In this document: one piece after another, positions 1 to 6,898 of the stretch | How the letters are laid out: every line of letters starts with the position of its first letter | Position numbering within the stretch: the stretch's first letter is position 1 | Source: CAZODA01 sp964578485 | GTDB taxonomy: Bacteria > Bacteroidota > Bacteroidia > Bacteroidales > Marinilabiliaceae | DNA length: 7,463 bases | Direction of reading: 5' to 3' | NCBI GenBank assembly: GCA_964578485.1 | Contig: CAZODA010000085.1 | Coordinates: forward strand, 1 to 7,463 | Notes under the pieces: model-generated | Told to the model about the DNA's origin: nothing | Seen by the model: the letters and a program-made list of their open reading frames with translations, nothing else | Databases searched by the model: none | Made by a program: the position numbers and the translations under genes

Positions 1-683
1 AGAAAAGAGATATTGAAAGTGGTGAAAAGCTTAAAAAGCTTACAAGGGAAATAATAGCTTCCATGAGCCAAAACCAAAAAAGAAATATACAGTTCGAATA
101 TCGCTTTGAGTATGGGAATCCTGAAGATGTTATTCCTCTTGTGAGTAATAAAGAAGGTTTTGATGTGGTTATAATGGGTACAAAAACCAAAGGAGAACCC
201 ATAAAAGAAGCCTTGGGAAGTATCACAAATGATGTCGTTCAGAAAGCAAAAGCTCCGGTATTGGCTGTCCCTTCACACTCTCTGGTTGATCATACAAGGC
301 TTGGCAAAGTGATGTTTCTGCTTGAATTAAATGATCGTGATTTTATTTCACTTCACAGACTCATCAGACTAACATCTCCATTTAATGCCGAAGTTAATGC
401 TGTATTACACTGTAATTCAAGGGCCGATAAGAATGATATAAGAAAGATGGATCAACTTAGGACTTATTGTGATACTACTTATAGTAATTATAATATCAAT
501 TTTGATATTATAATGGGAAAGAACTTTTTGAAAGTTATTGAGCAATATATTTCTGATAATGAGATTGATCTGATAGCTATGACCAGGCGTAAAAGAACAG
601 TCCTAAGGAAATTTTTTATTCCATCAGTTACCAGGAAAATGTTGTTCAATACAAATATTCCAATATTGATTTTTCATTCGTAA
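1..683 (+). CDS. Universal stress protein, two Usp domains, 5'-truncated
   Basis: This is a UspA-superfamily protein, a cytoplasmic stress-related family; the role of this member is unknown. The reading frame is open from base 3 with no stop, and the residues before the ATG at 63 form the helix expected ahead of the Usp 'GxPxxxI' segment. The gene therefore starts before the window, and the 63 ATG is internal. Numbered from that ATG, residues 18-70 are the end of domain 1 (YGNPEDVI, DVVIMGT, ALGS, APVLAVP) and about 80-206 are domain 2, ending in IPILIFHS. The ATP-binding signature G-x2-G-x9-G-S/T is degenerate. Domain 1 has G-x2-T-x9-GS. Domain 2 has T-x2-K-x9-PS, so domain 2 probably does not bind ATP in the usual way. 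Tandem Usp proteins of about 280-300 residues are common in Bacteroidota. The family is clear; the cellular role is not. Confidence 0.88.
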   Translation, partial: KRDIESGEKLKKLTREIIASMSQNQKRNIQFEYRFEYGNPEDVIPLVSNKEGFDVVIMGTKTKGEPIKEALGSITNDVVQKAKAPVLAVPSHSLVDHTRLGKVMFLLELNDRDFISLHRLIRLTSPFNAEVNAVLHCNSRADKNDIRKMDQLRTYCDTTYSNYNINFDIIMGKNFLKVIEQYISDNEIDLIAMTRRKRTVLRKFFIPSVTRKMLFNTNIPILIFHS

Positions 684-788
684 TTTGGTAATTTGTTTTA
701 ACTTAGCTTGATAACAATTATATTAGATAGTTTTTTAAATTACTAAACCTTTAAAATTGTATCGATTTTATTCTTTTGCATTTAAAAA

Positions 789-1832
789 ATGAGCCAAAAA
801 CAGATCAGAATCGGCATCCTGTCAGCAGGAGGTGATTGCCCGGGAATTAATGCGGCAATAAGAGGATTGGGGAAAACTGCCATAGTAAAATATGGTATGG
901 AGGTATTAGGGATCGTTAATGGATTTAATGGTCTGCTGGAAAAGGAAACTATTCAATTGGAAGAACAACAACTATCGGGTATTTTGACACTTGGAGGTAC
1001 CATACTTGGAACCTCACGGATAAAACCTTTCAAAAGAAGGCATGAGGGTGATTTTAACGATAAACCACATCTGATTATAAATAATTATAAGGAGCTTGGC
1101 CTTGATGCACTTGTATGTATTGGTGGAAATGGAACACAACAAACAGCTGACTTACTTGCAAAAGAAGGATTGAATGTAATTGGGATTCCAAAGACGATAG
1201 ATAATGATGTTTGGGGAACGGATGTTACATTTGGTTTCGATTCTGCTGTACATATTGCCACTGAGGCAATTGATCGCTTACATACTACAGCAAGCTCCCA
1301 TAAACGGGTAATGGTTATCGAATTAATGGGACATCATGCAGGGTGGATAGCCTTATATTCAGGGATTGCAGGGGGAGGAGATGTAATATTAATTCCTGAA
1401 ATCCCCTATAACTTAGAAATGATCGCTGAATGCCTGCTGGAACGTAGTAGAAAAATGAAACCTTATTCCATTGTAGTAGTAGCTGAAGGAATTTTTAAAA
1501 CTTCCAAAAAGAAGTCTGCAGCACATTATATTGCAAAACAAATCAGAAAAATGACAAACTTAGAAACAAGGGAAACTATCTTAGGCTATATCCAAAGGGG
1601 AGGAAGCCCAACAGCTACAGATAGAATACTTGCTACGCGACTTGGTTCCTATGCTGCACGAATGATTTATGAGAAAAATTTCGGTTATATGGTTGCATTG
1701 AAAAATGGTATTATAACAGGTGTCCCCTTGTCGGAAGTGAGCGGAAAACTTAGACTTATTGAACCGGATAACAGCTTGATAGAGATTGGAAGAAGTAATG
1801 GAGTTTGCTTTGGTGATAGAAATGAGATGTAA
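789..1832 (+). CDS. pfkA: 6-phosphofructokinase, group III (PFK 'mixed' type)
   Basis: The enzyme phosphorylates fructose 6-phosphate to fructose 1,6-bisphosphate, the committed step of glycolysis, in the cytoplasm. Its 347 residues are a full single-domain PFK. Visible motifs are the GGDCPGIN phosphate loop (14-21), GGNGT (112-116), the catalytic PKTIDND (134-140), MGHHAGW (180-186), AEG (232-234) and ETILGYIQRGGSP (262-274). In E. coli numbering the donor-deciding positions are Gly104 (ATP type) and Lys124 (PPi or group III type). This Gly/Lys pair is known from ATP-dependent actinobacterial and trypanosomal PFKs, so ATP is the more likely donor. Two residues are unusual: Asn replaces the Asp/Glu at position 103, and the usual MGR reads MGH. 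The ATG at 789 puts the first beta strand at the normal distance from the N terminus. The gene lies 105 bp after the Usp gene and probably has its own promoter. Family is certain; phosphoryl donor is inferred. Confidence 0.95.
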   Translation: MSQKQIRIGILSAGGDCPGINAAIRGLGKTAIVKYGMEVLGIVNGFNGLLEKETIQLEEQQLSGILTLGGTILGTSRIKPFKRRHEGDFNDKPHLIINNYKELGLDALVCIGGNGTQQTADLLAKEGLNVIGIPKTIDNDVWGTDVTFGFDSAVHIATEAIDRLHTTASSHKRVMVIELMGHHAGWIALYSGIAGGGDVILIPEIPYNLEMIAECLLERSRKMKPYSIVVVAEGIFKTSKKKSAAHYIAKQIRKMTNLETRETILGYIQRGGSPTATDRILATRLGSYAARMIYEKNFGYMVALKNGIITGVPLSEVSGKLRLIEPDNSLIEIGRSNGVCFGDRNEM

Positions 1833-2018
1833 GCTTGCTTTTTTAAATTCAACTTGCCACATTTTGCGGTTTATACTATGCAGGAAGAAAAAAATGCACT
1901 TTTTTATTGTGAAAAATATTGCAGATAAAACATTAGTTTAGCCTGAAATGTTTTAATGTTATTTGAAGTTTAAATTTATAGAGTTTCTAAGCCGGTAAAA
2001 ATTTCGTTAAAAAGTTTT

Positions 2019-2726
2019 ATGATGAAAGAGAAAGATATTAAACAGTTGAATAAAGAACTTGGAAGTGCTTCACCGCATGAGGTTATTTCACGGGTACTTG
2101 AAGTTTTTGGTGATAAAATAGCACTATCTTCAAGTATGGGAGCAGAAGATCAGGTGCTTACCGATATGCTGCTGAAAATTAAGCCTTCAGCCCGTGTCTT
2201 TACACTCGATACAGGAAGACTATTTCCGGAAACCTATGATCTGATTGATAGAACTTCCAGCTTTTATAAAATTAAAATTGAAGTATTTTTCCCCGATTAT
2301 AAAAGGGTTGAAGAAATGGTGAATTCAAAGGGGATAAATCTATTCTATGAAAGTGTGGAAAATAGGAAGCTGTGTTGTCATATTAGAAAAATAGAACCTC
2401 TAAAGCGTGCTTTTAGCAGTCTTGATGCATGGATTTGCGGACTGCGCTCAGGACAAGCAGTTACGCGTGAACATGTTAATGTGATAGAATGGGATACAAA
2501 CAATGGCTTGGTAAAAGTTAACCCTCTTGCTCATTGGTCTGAAGAGCAAGTATGGGATTATATAAAAACAGAGAAAGTTCCCTATAATCCACTTCACGAT
2601 AAAGGATTCCCTTCAATCGGCTGTCAACCTTGTACTCGTGCAATACTTCCGGGAGAAGATGTTAGGGCAGGCCGGTGGTGGTGGGAAAATCCTGAAACAA
2701 AAGAATGTGGATTACATAAGGAATAA
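2019..2726 (+). CDS. cysH: Adenylyl-sulfate (APS) reductase, [4Fe-4S] CysH type
   Basis: This enzyme reduces activated sulfate to sulfite with thioredoxin or glutathione in assimilatory sulfur metabolism, in the cytoplasm. The 235 residues show the PP-loop fold: SSSMGAEDQ (37-45), LDTGRLFPET (63-72) and GLRSGQ (141-146). The cluster motif is CC (Cys119-Cys120) plus CxxC (Cys202, Cys205). These four cysteines are absent from the PAPS-only enzymes of enterobacteria and mark the iron-sulfur APS (or dual APS/PAPS) reductases. AGRWWWE (217-223) precedes the C-terminal ECGLH with the catalytic Cys230. Two ATGs stand in tandem at 2019 and 2022 and either could be used. No sulfate-activation (cysD, cysN) or sulfite reductase gene lies beside it here. 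The nearest genes are pfkA upstream and a convergent gene 5 bp downstream. The APS preference follows from the cysteine pattern and was not tested. Confidence 0.94.
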   Translation: MMKEKDIKQLNKELGSASPHEVISRVLEVFGDKIALSSSMGAEDQVLTDMLLKIKPSARVFTLDTGRLFPETYDLIDRTSSFYKIKIEVFFPDYKRVEEMVNSKGINLFYESVENRKLCCHIRKIEPLKRAFSSLDAWICGLRSGQAVTREHVNVIEWDTNNGLVKVNPLAHWSEEQVWDYIKTEKVPYNPLHDKGFPSIGCQPCTRAILPGEDVRAGRWWWENPETKECGLHKE

Positions 2727-2731
2727 CTTGC

Positions 2732-2995
2732 TTAATTAATTTCTTCAAAATCTACATATTCTCCCTTGGCTGAAGAATTGGGGTGCTTCTTATTTTCCCT
2801 TTTGGGAATATGATTAATGGTTACACGCCCCTCTTCTCTTTTTTGACGGTTTATATAATCTTGTGCAGCCCTCTGTTTTTGTTTGCTTGATTTTTTTACC
2901 CAGAATGATAAAAAAACAGGTAAAACAACTCGTATAACTAATCTGAAGAGGTAATAAAAAATTACAAACGTTAATAATAATCTAATAAAATTCAT
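2732..2995 (-). CDS. DUF4834-family small membrane protein
   Basis: This is an 87-residue protein of unknown function. Residues 2-33 are a hydrophobic segment interrupted by arginines (FIRLLLTFVIFYYLFRLVIR, then VVLPVFLSFWV), followed by a basic stretch (KKSSKQKQR) and a hydrophilic tail ending in GEYVDFEEIN. A short N-terminal membrane anchor, a charged linker and a terminal GEYVDxEEI motif match what I recall of DUF4834, a family seen in Bacteroidota. The basic residues after the hydrophobic part suggest that the tail is cytoplasmic, by the positive-inside rule; this is inferred. It is the last gene of a minus-strand unit, 13 bp after the S41 protease, with an AAAGGA ribosome-binding site in that gap. 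Its length fits the family, so it looks intact. No function should be assigned beyond possible association with the membrane or with the protease. Confidence 0.82.
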   Translation of the reverse strand: MNFIRLLLTFVIFYYLFRLVIRVVLPVFLSFWVKKSSKQKQRAAQDYINRQKREEGRVTINHIPKRENKKHPNSSAKGEYVDFEEIN

Positions 2996-3000
2996 TCACT

Positions 3001-3006
3001 TCCTTT
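3001..3006 (-). promoter_or_regulatory. Shine-Dalgarno sequence of the DUF4834 gene
   Basis: Read on the minus strand, AAAGGA stands 5 bases before the ATG at 2995, within the 13-bp gap after the protease stop. It supports this start codon. It stands out because the other starts in the window have A- or T-rich upstream sequence without a comparable purine motif, as is usual in Bacteroidota. Confidence 0.5.
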
Positions 3007-3008
3007 CT

Positions 3009-4664
3009 TTATTGCTCCTGCTGGAGAACCGGTTTTAGGAGTTCTTTGTCGCTTCCTTGGCGGATATGATAAACTGCTGATTTTACCACTTCATCAACTT
3101 CATGATAAATAGGAAAGAATCCTTCATTATCAAAGATATTTCGGGCGATATAGGCATATAATTCAATCCTTACCCTGTTATATGAATGTTTATATTGTTC
3201 AGCTTTAAATTTTATTCCCTTATTTTGAATATACTCAACAAAAGTTGCCATAAGATTTTGATTATCCAGATATGATATAAGTAAGTCAGGTTTATCATAT
3301 TTCTTTATTTGCTCTCTGTTATTATCACTGTAAGTGAGAGCAAACTGATGTAATAAACCCTGATCATGAATCAGATAATAAAAATCACTGAAATCAGTGG
3401 TGTCATGAGGAATGAAAATATCGGGCATTACGCCTCCGCTACCATAAACAATACGACCGTTACGCGTGGTAAAGGCTAATGATTTATCTATATTAATACT
3501 GTCTTTTTCAAAAAATTCACCGTGCTCAAAACGAGCAAGAATATCACGGTTGTAATCTTCCATGCCATTTTCGTAGGGCTTTTGAATGCCACGTCCACTC
3601 GGAGTGTAATAACGACTTATTGTTAATCTTATGGCACTGCCATCAGGAAGAGGAATCTGTTGCTGAACCAAACCTTTACCAAATGAACGACGACCAATAA
3701 TCAAACCACGATCATTGTCCTGTATGGCACCGGCCATAATCTCACTAGCAGAAGCACTAAATTCATCAATTAAAATAGTTAAGCCAATATCTTGACAGGC
3801 ACCGGTGCCGATTGCCTTAATATCCTGGCGAGGATTGCTTTTCCCCTGAGTATATACTATCAAGTCGTCTTTACTTAAAAATTCATTGATAATACTGATG
3901 GCTATATCCATATAGCCTCCGGAATTGCCTCTTAAATCGACTATTAAATTCTTGCAATTGTGAGCCTTTAATTTAGCAAGGGCAGTAAGAAATTCCTGAT
4001 AAGTGTTCCTTCCAAACCGACTTGCCTTTATATAGCCAATCGAATCATTAATCATATAAGAAACATCCACACTGTAAATGGGAATAGTACTCCTGGTGAT
4101 TTCAAAATTTATGAGATCATTCCTTCCTCGACGTAAAACACCAACATCTACTGTAGTCTCTAATTCCCCCCTAAGTAATTTAACAATGTCATCAGAGTGC
4201 ATATTAACACCGGCAATAGTGCTGTCGTTTACTGTTATGATGCGGTCGCCGGGAATAATACCAAGCTTCTCGGAAGGACCACCGGAAATGACACTGATAA
4301 CCAATACTGTGTCATTTTGCATATTAAATTGAATGCCAATACCCCCAAAATTACCGTCTAAATCCTCGGTAGCTGCCTGAAGATCTTCTTTTGGAATATA
4401 TACCGTATGAGGATCAAGATTCTTTAATATTTCAGGAATTACCGATTCTATTATTTCTGCTTTATCGATAGTGTCAACATATTCTTCTTCAATTAGGTTA
4501 ATTAAAGCATCAATCTTATTGCTTTGTGGATAGATAAATAAACGGCTGCCGGTTTTGTGTGAAGCCCCTGTACCCCAGTTCCTGCCAATAAAAAAACCAC
4601 TTATCAATACTAAGGCAATAATAATGGGTAAAAATATTTGTCGTAAATTATTATTGTATTGCAT
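3009..4664 (-). CDS. S41 carboxyl-terminal processing protease with PDZ domain
   Basis: This is a serine protease of the CtpA/Prc family, which trims or degrades proteins from their C termini in the periplasm. Of its 551 residues, 10-27 form a membrane anchor or uncleaved signal (IFLPIIIALVLISGFFIG). Residues 48-100 are the N-terminal helical region with LDPHTVYIP (83-91). The PDZ domain spans about 101-185, with GGIGIQF and PGDRIITVND. The S41 core is about 195-420. Comparison with CtpB and E. coli Prc spacing gives Ser305 (in SASASEI) and Lys330 (in SFGKG) as the catalytic dyad, with Gln334 as the supporting residue; all are present. DLRGNSGG (243-250) and GGVMPDIFIP (410-419) are also typical. 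A further 130 residues follow the core, a length I believe is usual for Bacteroidota members. The start ATG lies inside the 3' end of the dCMP deaminase gene (14-bp overlap), suggesting coupled translation. Natural substrates are unknown. Confidence 0.95.
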   Translation of the reverse strand: MQYNNNLRQIFLPIIIALVLISGFFIGRNWGTGASHKTGSRLFIYPQSNKIDALINLIEEEYVDTIDKAEIIESVIPEILKNLDPHTVYIPKEDLQAATEDLDGNFGGIGIQFNMQNDTVLVISVISGGPSEKLGIIPGDRIITVNDSTIAGVNMHSDDIVKLLRGELETTVDVGVLRRGRNDLINFEITRSTIPIYSVDVSYMINDSIGYIKASRFGRNTYQEFLTALAKLKAHNCKNLIVDLRGNSGGYMDIAISIINEFLSKDDLIVYTQGKSNPRQDIKAIGTGACQDIGLTILIDEFSASASEIMAGAIQDNDRGLIIGRRSFGKGLVQQQIPLPDGSAIRLTISRYYTPSGRGIQKPYENGMEDYNRDILARFEHGEFFEKDSINIDKSLAFTTRNGRIVYGSGGVMPDIFIPHDTTDFSDFYYLIHDQGLLHQFALTYSDNNREQIKKYDKPDLLISYLDNQNLMATFVEYIQNKGIKFKAEQYKHSYNRVRIELYAYIARNIFDNEGFFPIYHEVDEVVKSAVYHIRQGSDKELLKPVLQQEQ

Positions 4665-5130
4665 CTTCTTTGTTATTTTCGTTTAACCCTTTTTTATGAT
4701 GAATTACCTCAATGCCGGCACGCCTAAGAAGTTGAATGCCATCTTCCATCCGATAGTTTTCAGAAAAAACAACACGAATAATGCCGGCCTGAATAATTAG
4801 CTTTGCACATTCTATACAGGGTGAAGAAGTTACGTAAAGCGTTGCCCCTTCAGAACTGTTGTTACTACGGGCCACCTTGGTAATCGCATTAGCCTCGGCA
4901 TGTAATACATAAGGTTTGGTGTTGTTGTCACTGTCTTCACATTCATTTTCAAATCCTGATGGAGTACCGTTGTAGCCATCACTAATTATCATTTTATCCT
5001 TTACAAGTAAAGCCCCAACCTGACGACGCTTGCAATATGAGTTTTGAGCCCATATTGCAGCCATGGCAAGATAGCGTCGGTCAAGTAAATCTTGTTTCTG
5101 CTTCGAATATGGGTCTGATATTTCTGTCAT
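4651..5130 (-). CDS. dCMP deaminase family protein (ComEB-like)
   Basis: The protein is a zinc-dependent deoxycytidylate deaminase that converts dCMP to dUMP, the precursor for thymidylate synthesis, in the cytoplasm. Its 159 residues match the usual family length. The zinc site is visible as HAE (His77, with Glu79 as proton shuttle) and PCIEC (Cys105, Cys108). The substrate and nucleotide pocket motif GYNGTPSGF is at 52-60. The N-terminal helix with RRYLAMAAIWAQNSYCKRRQVGA is the standard start of dCMP deaminases and supports the ATG at 5130. The C-terminal tail after residue 146 is polar and probably disordered. It is the first gene of the minus-strand unit and overlaps the S41 protease gene. 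The link to a periplasmic protease does not look functional and may be only shared transcription. Related cytidine or riboflavin-type deaminases are less likely because of the GYNGTPSGF motif. Confidence 0.93.
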   Translation of the reverse strand: MTEISDPYSKQKQDLLDRRYLAMAAIWAQNSYCKRRQVGALLVKDKMIISDGYNGTPSGFENECEDSDNNTKPYVLHAEANAITKVARSNNSSEGATLYVTSSPCIECAKLIIQAGIIRVVFSENYRMEDGIQLLRRAGIEVIHHKKGLNENNKEDAIQ

Positions 5131-5196
5131 TAAAAAATAATTATTTTAAATTCAACAATTTTAATGATATATGGTTTCAACAAATAGTAAACAATA

Positions 5197-5204
5197 CAAA
5201 ATTA
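5197..5204 (-). promoter_or_regulatory. Possible -7 element for the dCMP deaminase-protease-DUF4834 unit
   Basis: On the minus strand this reads TAATTTTG, matching TAnnTTTG. It would start a transcript near 5190 with a leader of about 60 bases before the ATG at 5130. No -33 TTTG is found at the expected distance, and the region is so AT-rich that a chance match is plausible. It is offered because a divergent promoter is expected here and this is the best-fitting box. Confidence 0.3.
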
Positions 5205-5258
5205 AATATTATAAATGGTAAAGTAGATTAATTCAAGTTAGAATTTAAGATTAATCAG

Positions 5259-5266
5259 TAACTTTG
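5259..5266 (+). promoter_or_regulatory. Putative Bacteroidota -7 promoter element for the transporter gene
   Basis: TAACTTTG is a perfect match to the Bacteroidota sigma-ABfr -7 consensus TAnnTTTG. It would give a transcript start near 5271-5275 and a leader of roughly 20-25 bases before the ATG at 5296. The -33 TTTG element is not clear; only a weak TTAG is seen at 5238-5241, with a spacer of 17, shorter than the usual 19-21. Position and orientation suit the transporter-pbpC pair. Confidence 0.5.
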
Positions 5267-5295
5267 AATCCATTGTCCTGAATTATGTTTTTAAT

Positions 5296-6891
5296 ATGGA
5301 AATATTTCAACAAGCTTATTTCGTTCTTTTTTTTATTATTTGCCTGGGCTTTATCATTGGAAAAATAAAAATTTATGGCGTATCATTAGATATATCTGCT
5401 ATTATTTTTGTAGCCCTGTTTTTTGGACATCTCGGTATTGAAATACCTCCTATTGTAGGTCAATTGGGCTTGGTGTTATTTATTTATACCATTGGAATGC
5501 AGGCAGGCCCCGGCTTCTTTGATTCCTTCAGAAAACAAGGACGTACACTTGTAATACTTACTTCTGTTGTTATTTTATCGGCTTCTGTGTTAACCTTTGT
5601 CCTGGCTTTATGGGCTGATGTTGATATGGCAATAGCAATAGGACTGCTTACAGGAGCATTAACAAGTACGCCGGGATTGGCAGCTGCCTCCGAAGCCATA
5701 AATTCCCCACTTATATCAATAGGATACGGTATCGCCTATCCCCTTGGAGTTGCCGGTGTTATACTCTTTGTACGCATCTTTCCAAAATTAATAAGAGCTG
5801 ATTTAAAAAAGGCAGAAGAAGAATATGAAAAAGAAAGCCATATAGATTTTCCTGAAATAAAAAACCGAGTCTTTAGGGTTGAAAATGAAGCTATTATACA
5901 TCGTTCTATTGCTGACATTAGAATACGCACTATGACCGATGCCGTAATATCCAGAATTAAACATGCTGATGAAACTATGGTGCCATCGCCTGAAACTATT
6001 CTTCATAAAGGAGATCTTATTAAAGCTGTTGGAACTGAAGAAGCACTACAAAAAATCAAACTTCTAATAGGAAATGATACAGATGAAGATATCCCATTGG
6101 ATAAATCCTATGAAGTCCAATCTGTGTTGCTTACAAATAAAAGGGTGGTTAACCAAACCTTAGGCTCCTTACATTTGTGGTCGATGTATAACGCAACAGT
6201 TACAAGGATACGTAGAAGCGGCATCGAAATTCCTCCTTCACCATTGTTGAGGCTGCAAATGGGTGATAAGTTGACGGTGGCATGTAGTCATGAAAATTGG
6301 AAACAGGTTATCAGGATATTTGGAAATAATGATAAAAAGCTGTCCGATACTGATTTATTCCCAATAGCTTTGGGAATTGTATTGGGTGTAATACTTGGAA
6401 ATTTAAGCATTACTTTTGGTGGAGGAATAGATCTTGTTTTTAATCCGGGATTAACCGGAGGTGTTCTGATAGTTGGTATGATCCTGAGCCGCATAGGTAG
6501 AACAGGGCCAATAATCTGGAGTATGTCAGGTACGGCTACTCAACTCCTGAGACAAATAGGATTAATGTTCTTCTTGGTGGAGGTTGGTACTAAAGCAGGA
6601 GTGAATTTAGAAGAAACATTTTCTTTATATGGATGGAATTTATTTTTAATAGGAGCTGTTATTACACTTGTCCCCATGATATTAACTGTTGTTATAGCTC
6701 GCTTTATGAAAAAAATGAATATCCTGACTCTCATGGGTACATTAACAGGTGCAATGACAAGTACACCGGGACTTGCAGCTGTCACTCCGATGTCTGATAA
6801 TAATGCACCTGCTGTGGCTTATGCAACTGTTTATCCTGTTGCAATGGTGTTACTTATAATTTGTGTTCAGATATTGGCATTGTTTTCATAA
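5296..6891 (+). CDS. AspT/YidE/YbjL-type antiporter with two RCK_C domains
   Basis: This is an inner-membrane transporter of the aspartate:alanine exchanger superfamily. Its substrate cannot be read from sequence; characterised relatives exchange aspartate with alanine or export amino or dicarboxylic acids. The 531 residues form two homologous membrane halves, about 5-163 and 353-530. Each half carries the signature LTGA-L/M-TSTPGLAA (118-130 and 483-495), followed by a similar hydrophobic stretch (YGIAYPLGV and YATVYPVAM). Between them lies a cytoplasmic region: a charged linker with KKAEEEYEKE (171-180), then two TrkA_C/RCK_C domains at about 192-260 and 271-343, each with a 'GD' turn (KGD 238-240, MGD 322-324). 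These may bind a regulatory ligand. The length agrees with AspT (about 540 residues), so the gene looks complete. The ATG at 5296 directly precedes the first membrane helix. A TAnnTTTG box lies 30 bp upstream, and pbpC follows after 7 bp. Confidence 0.92.
   Translation: MEIFQQAYFVLFFIICLGFIIGKIKIYGVSLDISAIIFVALFFGHLGIEIPPIVGQLGLVLFIYTIGMQAGPGFFDSFRKQGRTLVILTSVVILSASVLTFVLALWADVDMAIAIGLLTGALTSTPGLAAASEAINSPLISIGYGIAYPLGVAGVILFVRIFPKLIRADLKKAEEEYEKESHIDFPEIKNRVFRVENEAIIHRSIADIRIRTMTDAVISRIKHADETMVPSPETILHKGDLIKAVGTEEALQKIKLLIGNDTDEDIPLDKSYEVQSVLLTNKRVVNQTLGSLHLWSMYNATVTRIRRSGIEIPPSPLLRLQMGDKLTVACSHENWKQVIRIFGNNDKKLSDTDLFPIALGIVLGVILGNLSITFGGGIDLVFNPGLTGGVLIVGMILSRIGRTGPIIWSMSGTATQLLRQIGLMFFLVEVGTKAGVNLEETFSLYGWNLFLIGAVITLVPMILTVVIARFMKKMNILTLMGTLTGAMTSTPGLAAVTPMSDNNAPAVAYATVYPVAMVLLIICVQILALFS
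5647..5685 (+). repeat. Transporter signature repeat, copy 1
   Basis: These 39 bases encode LTGALTSTPGLAA in the first membrane half of the AspT-like protein. They match copy 2 at 6742-6780 at 31 of 39 bases and 12 of 13 residues. This is the ancient internal duplication of the family, seen at protein level, and not a mobile repeat. Confidence 0.85.
6742..6780 (+). repeat. Transporter signature repeat, copy 2
   Basis: These 39 bases encode LTGAMTSTPGLAA in the second membrane half and pair with copy 1 at 5647-5685. The mismatches are mostly synonymous changes plus one Leu/Met exchange, which fits selection on the protein motif in both halves. Confidence 0.85.
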
Positions 6892-6898
6892 AAATATT

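Noticed and set aside
769..778. A TTCTTTTG/TA-n4-TTTG sequence before pfkA as a -7 promoter box
   Set aside because: It deviates from TAnnTTTG, has no -33 element at the right distance, and would leave almost no leader before the ATG at 789.
1581..1862. A 93-codon open frame on the minus strand overlapping the end of pfkA
   Set aside because: Its product has no recognisable domain and it lies opposite strongly conserved PFK motifs. The same applies to the open frames opposite the transporter and protease genes.
1888..1905. A7-TGCAC-T6 inverted repeat after pfkA, considered as a terminator
   Set aside because: The stem contains only A-T pairs and lacks the GC-rich core of an intrinsic terminator. 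It also sits 56 bp past the stop. The nearer AAGCTTGCTTTTTT at 1831 has only a 4-bp stem with a 2-base loop.
5134..5147. A perfect 14-bp palindrome, AAAATAATTATTTT, just upstream of the dCMP deaminase start
   Set aside because: It is made only of A and T in a strongly AT-rich stretch, so it is expected by chance and too weak to form a stable hairpin. No second copy suggests an operator.
5037..5231. A 64-codon plus-strand frame running from within the dCMP deaminase gene into the divergent region
   Set aside because: It starts antisense to conserved coding sequence, has no ribosome-binding site or known domain, and would cover the promoter region.
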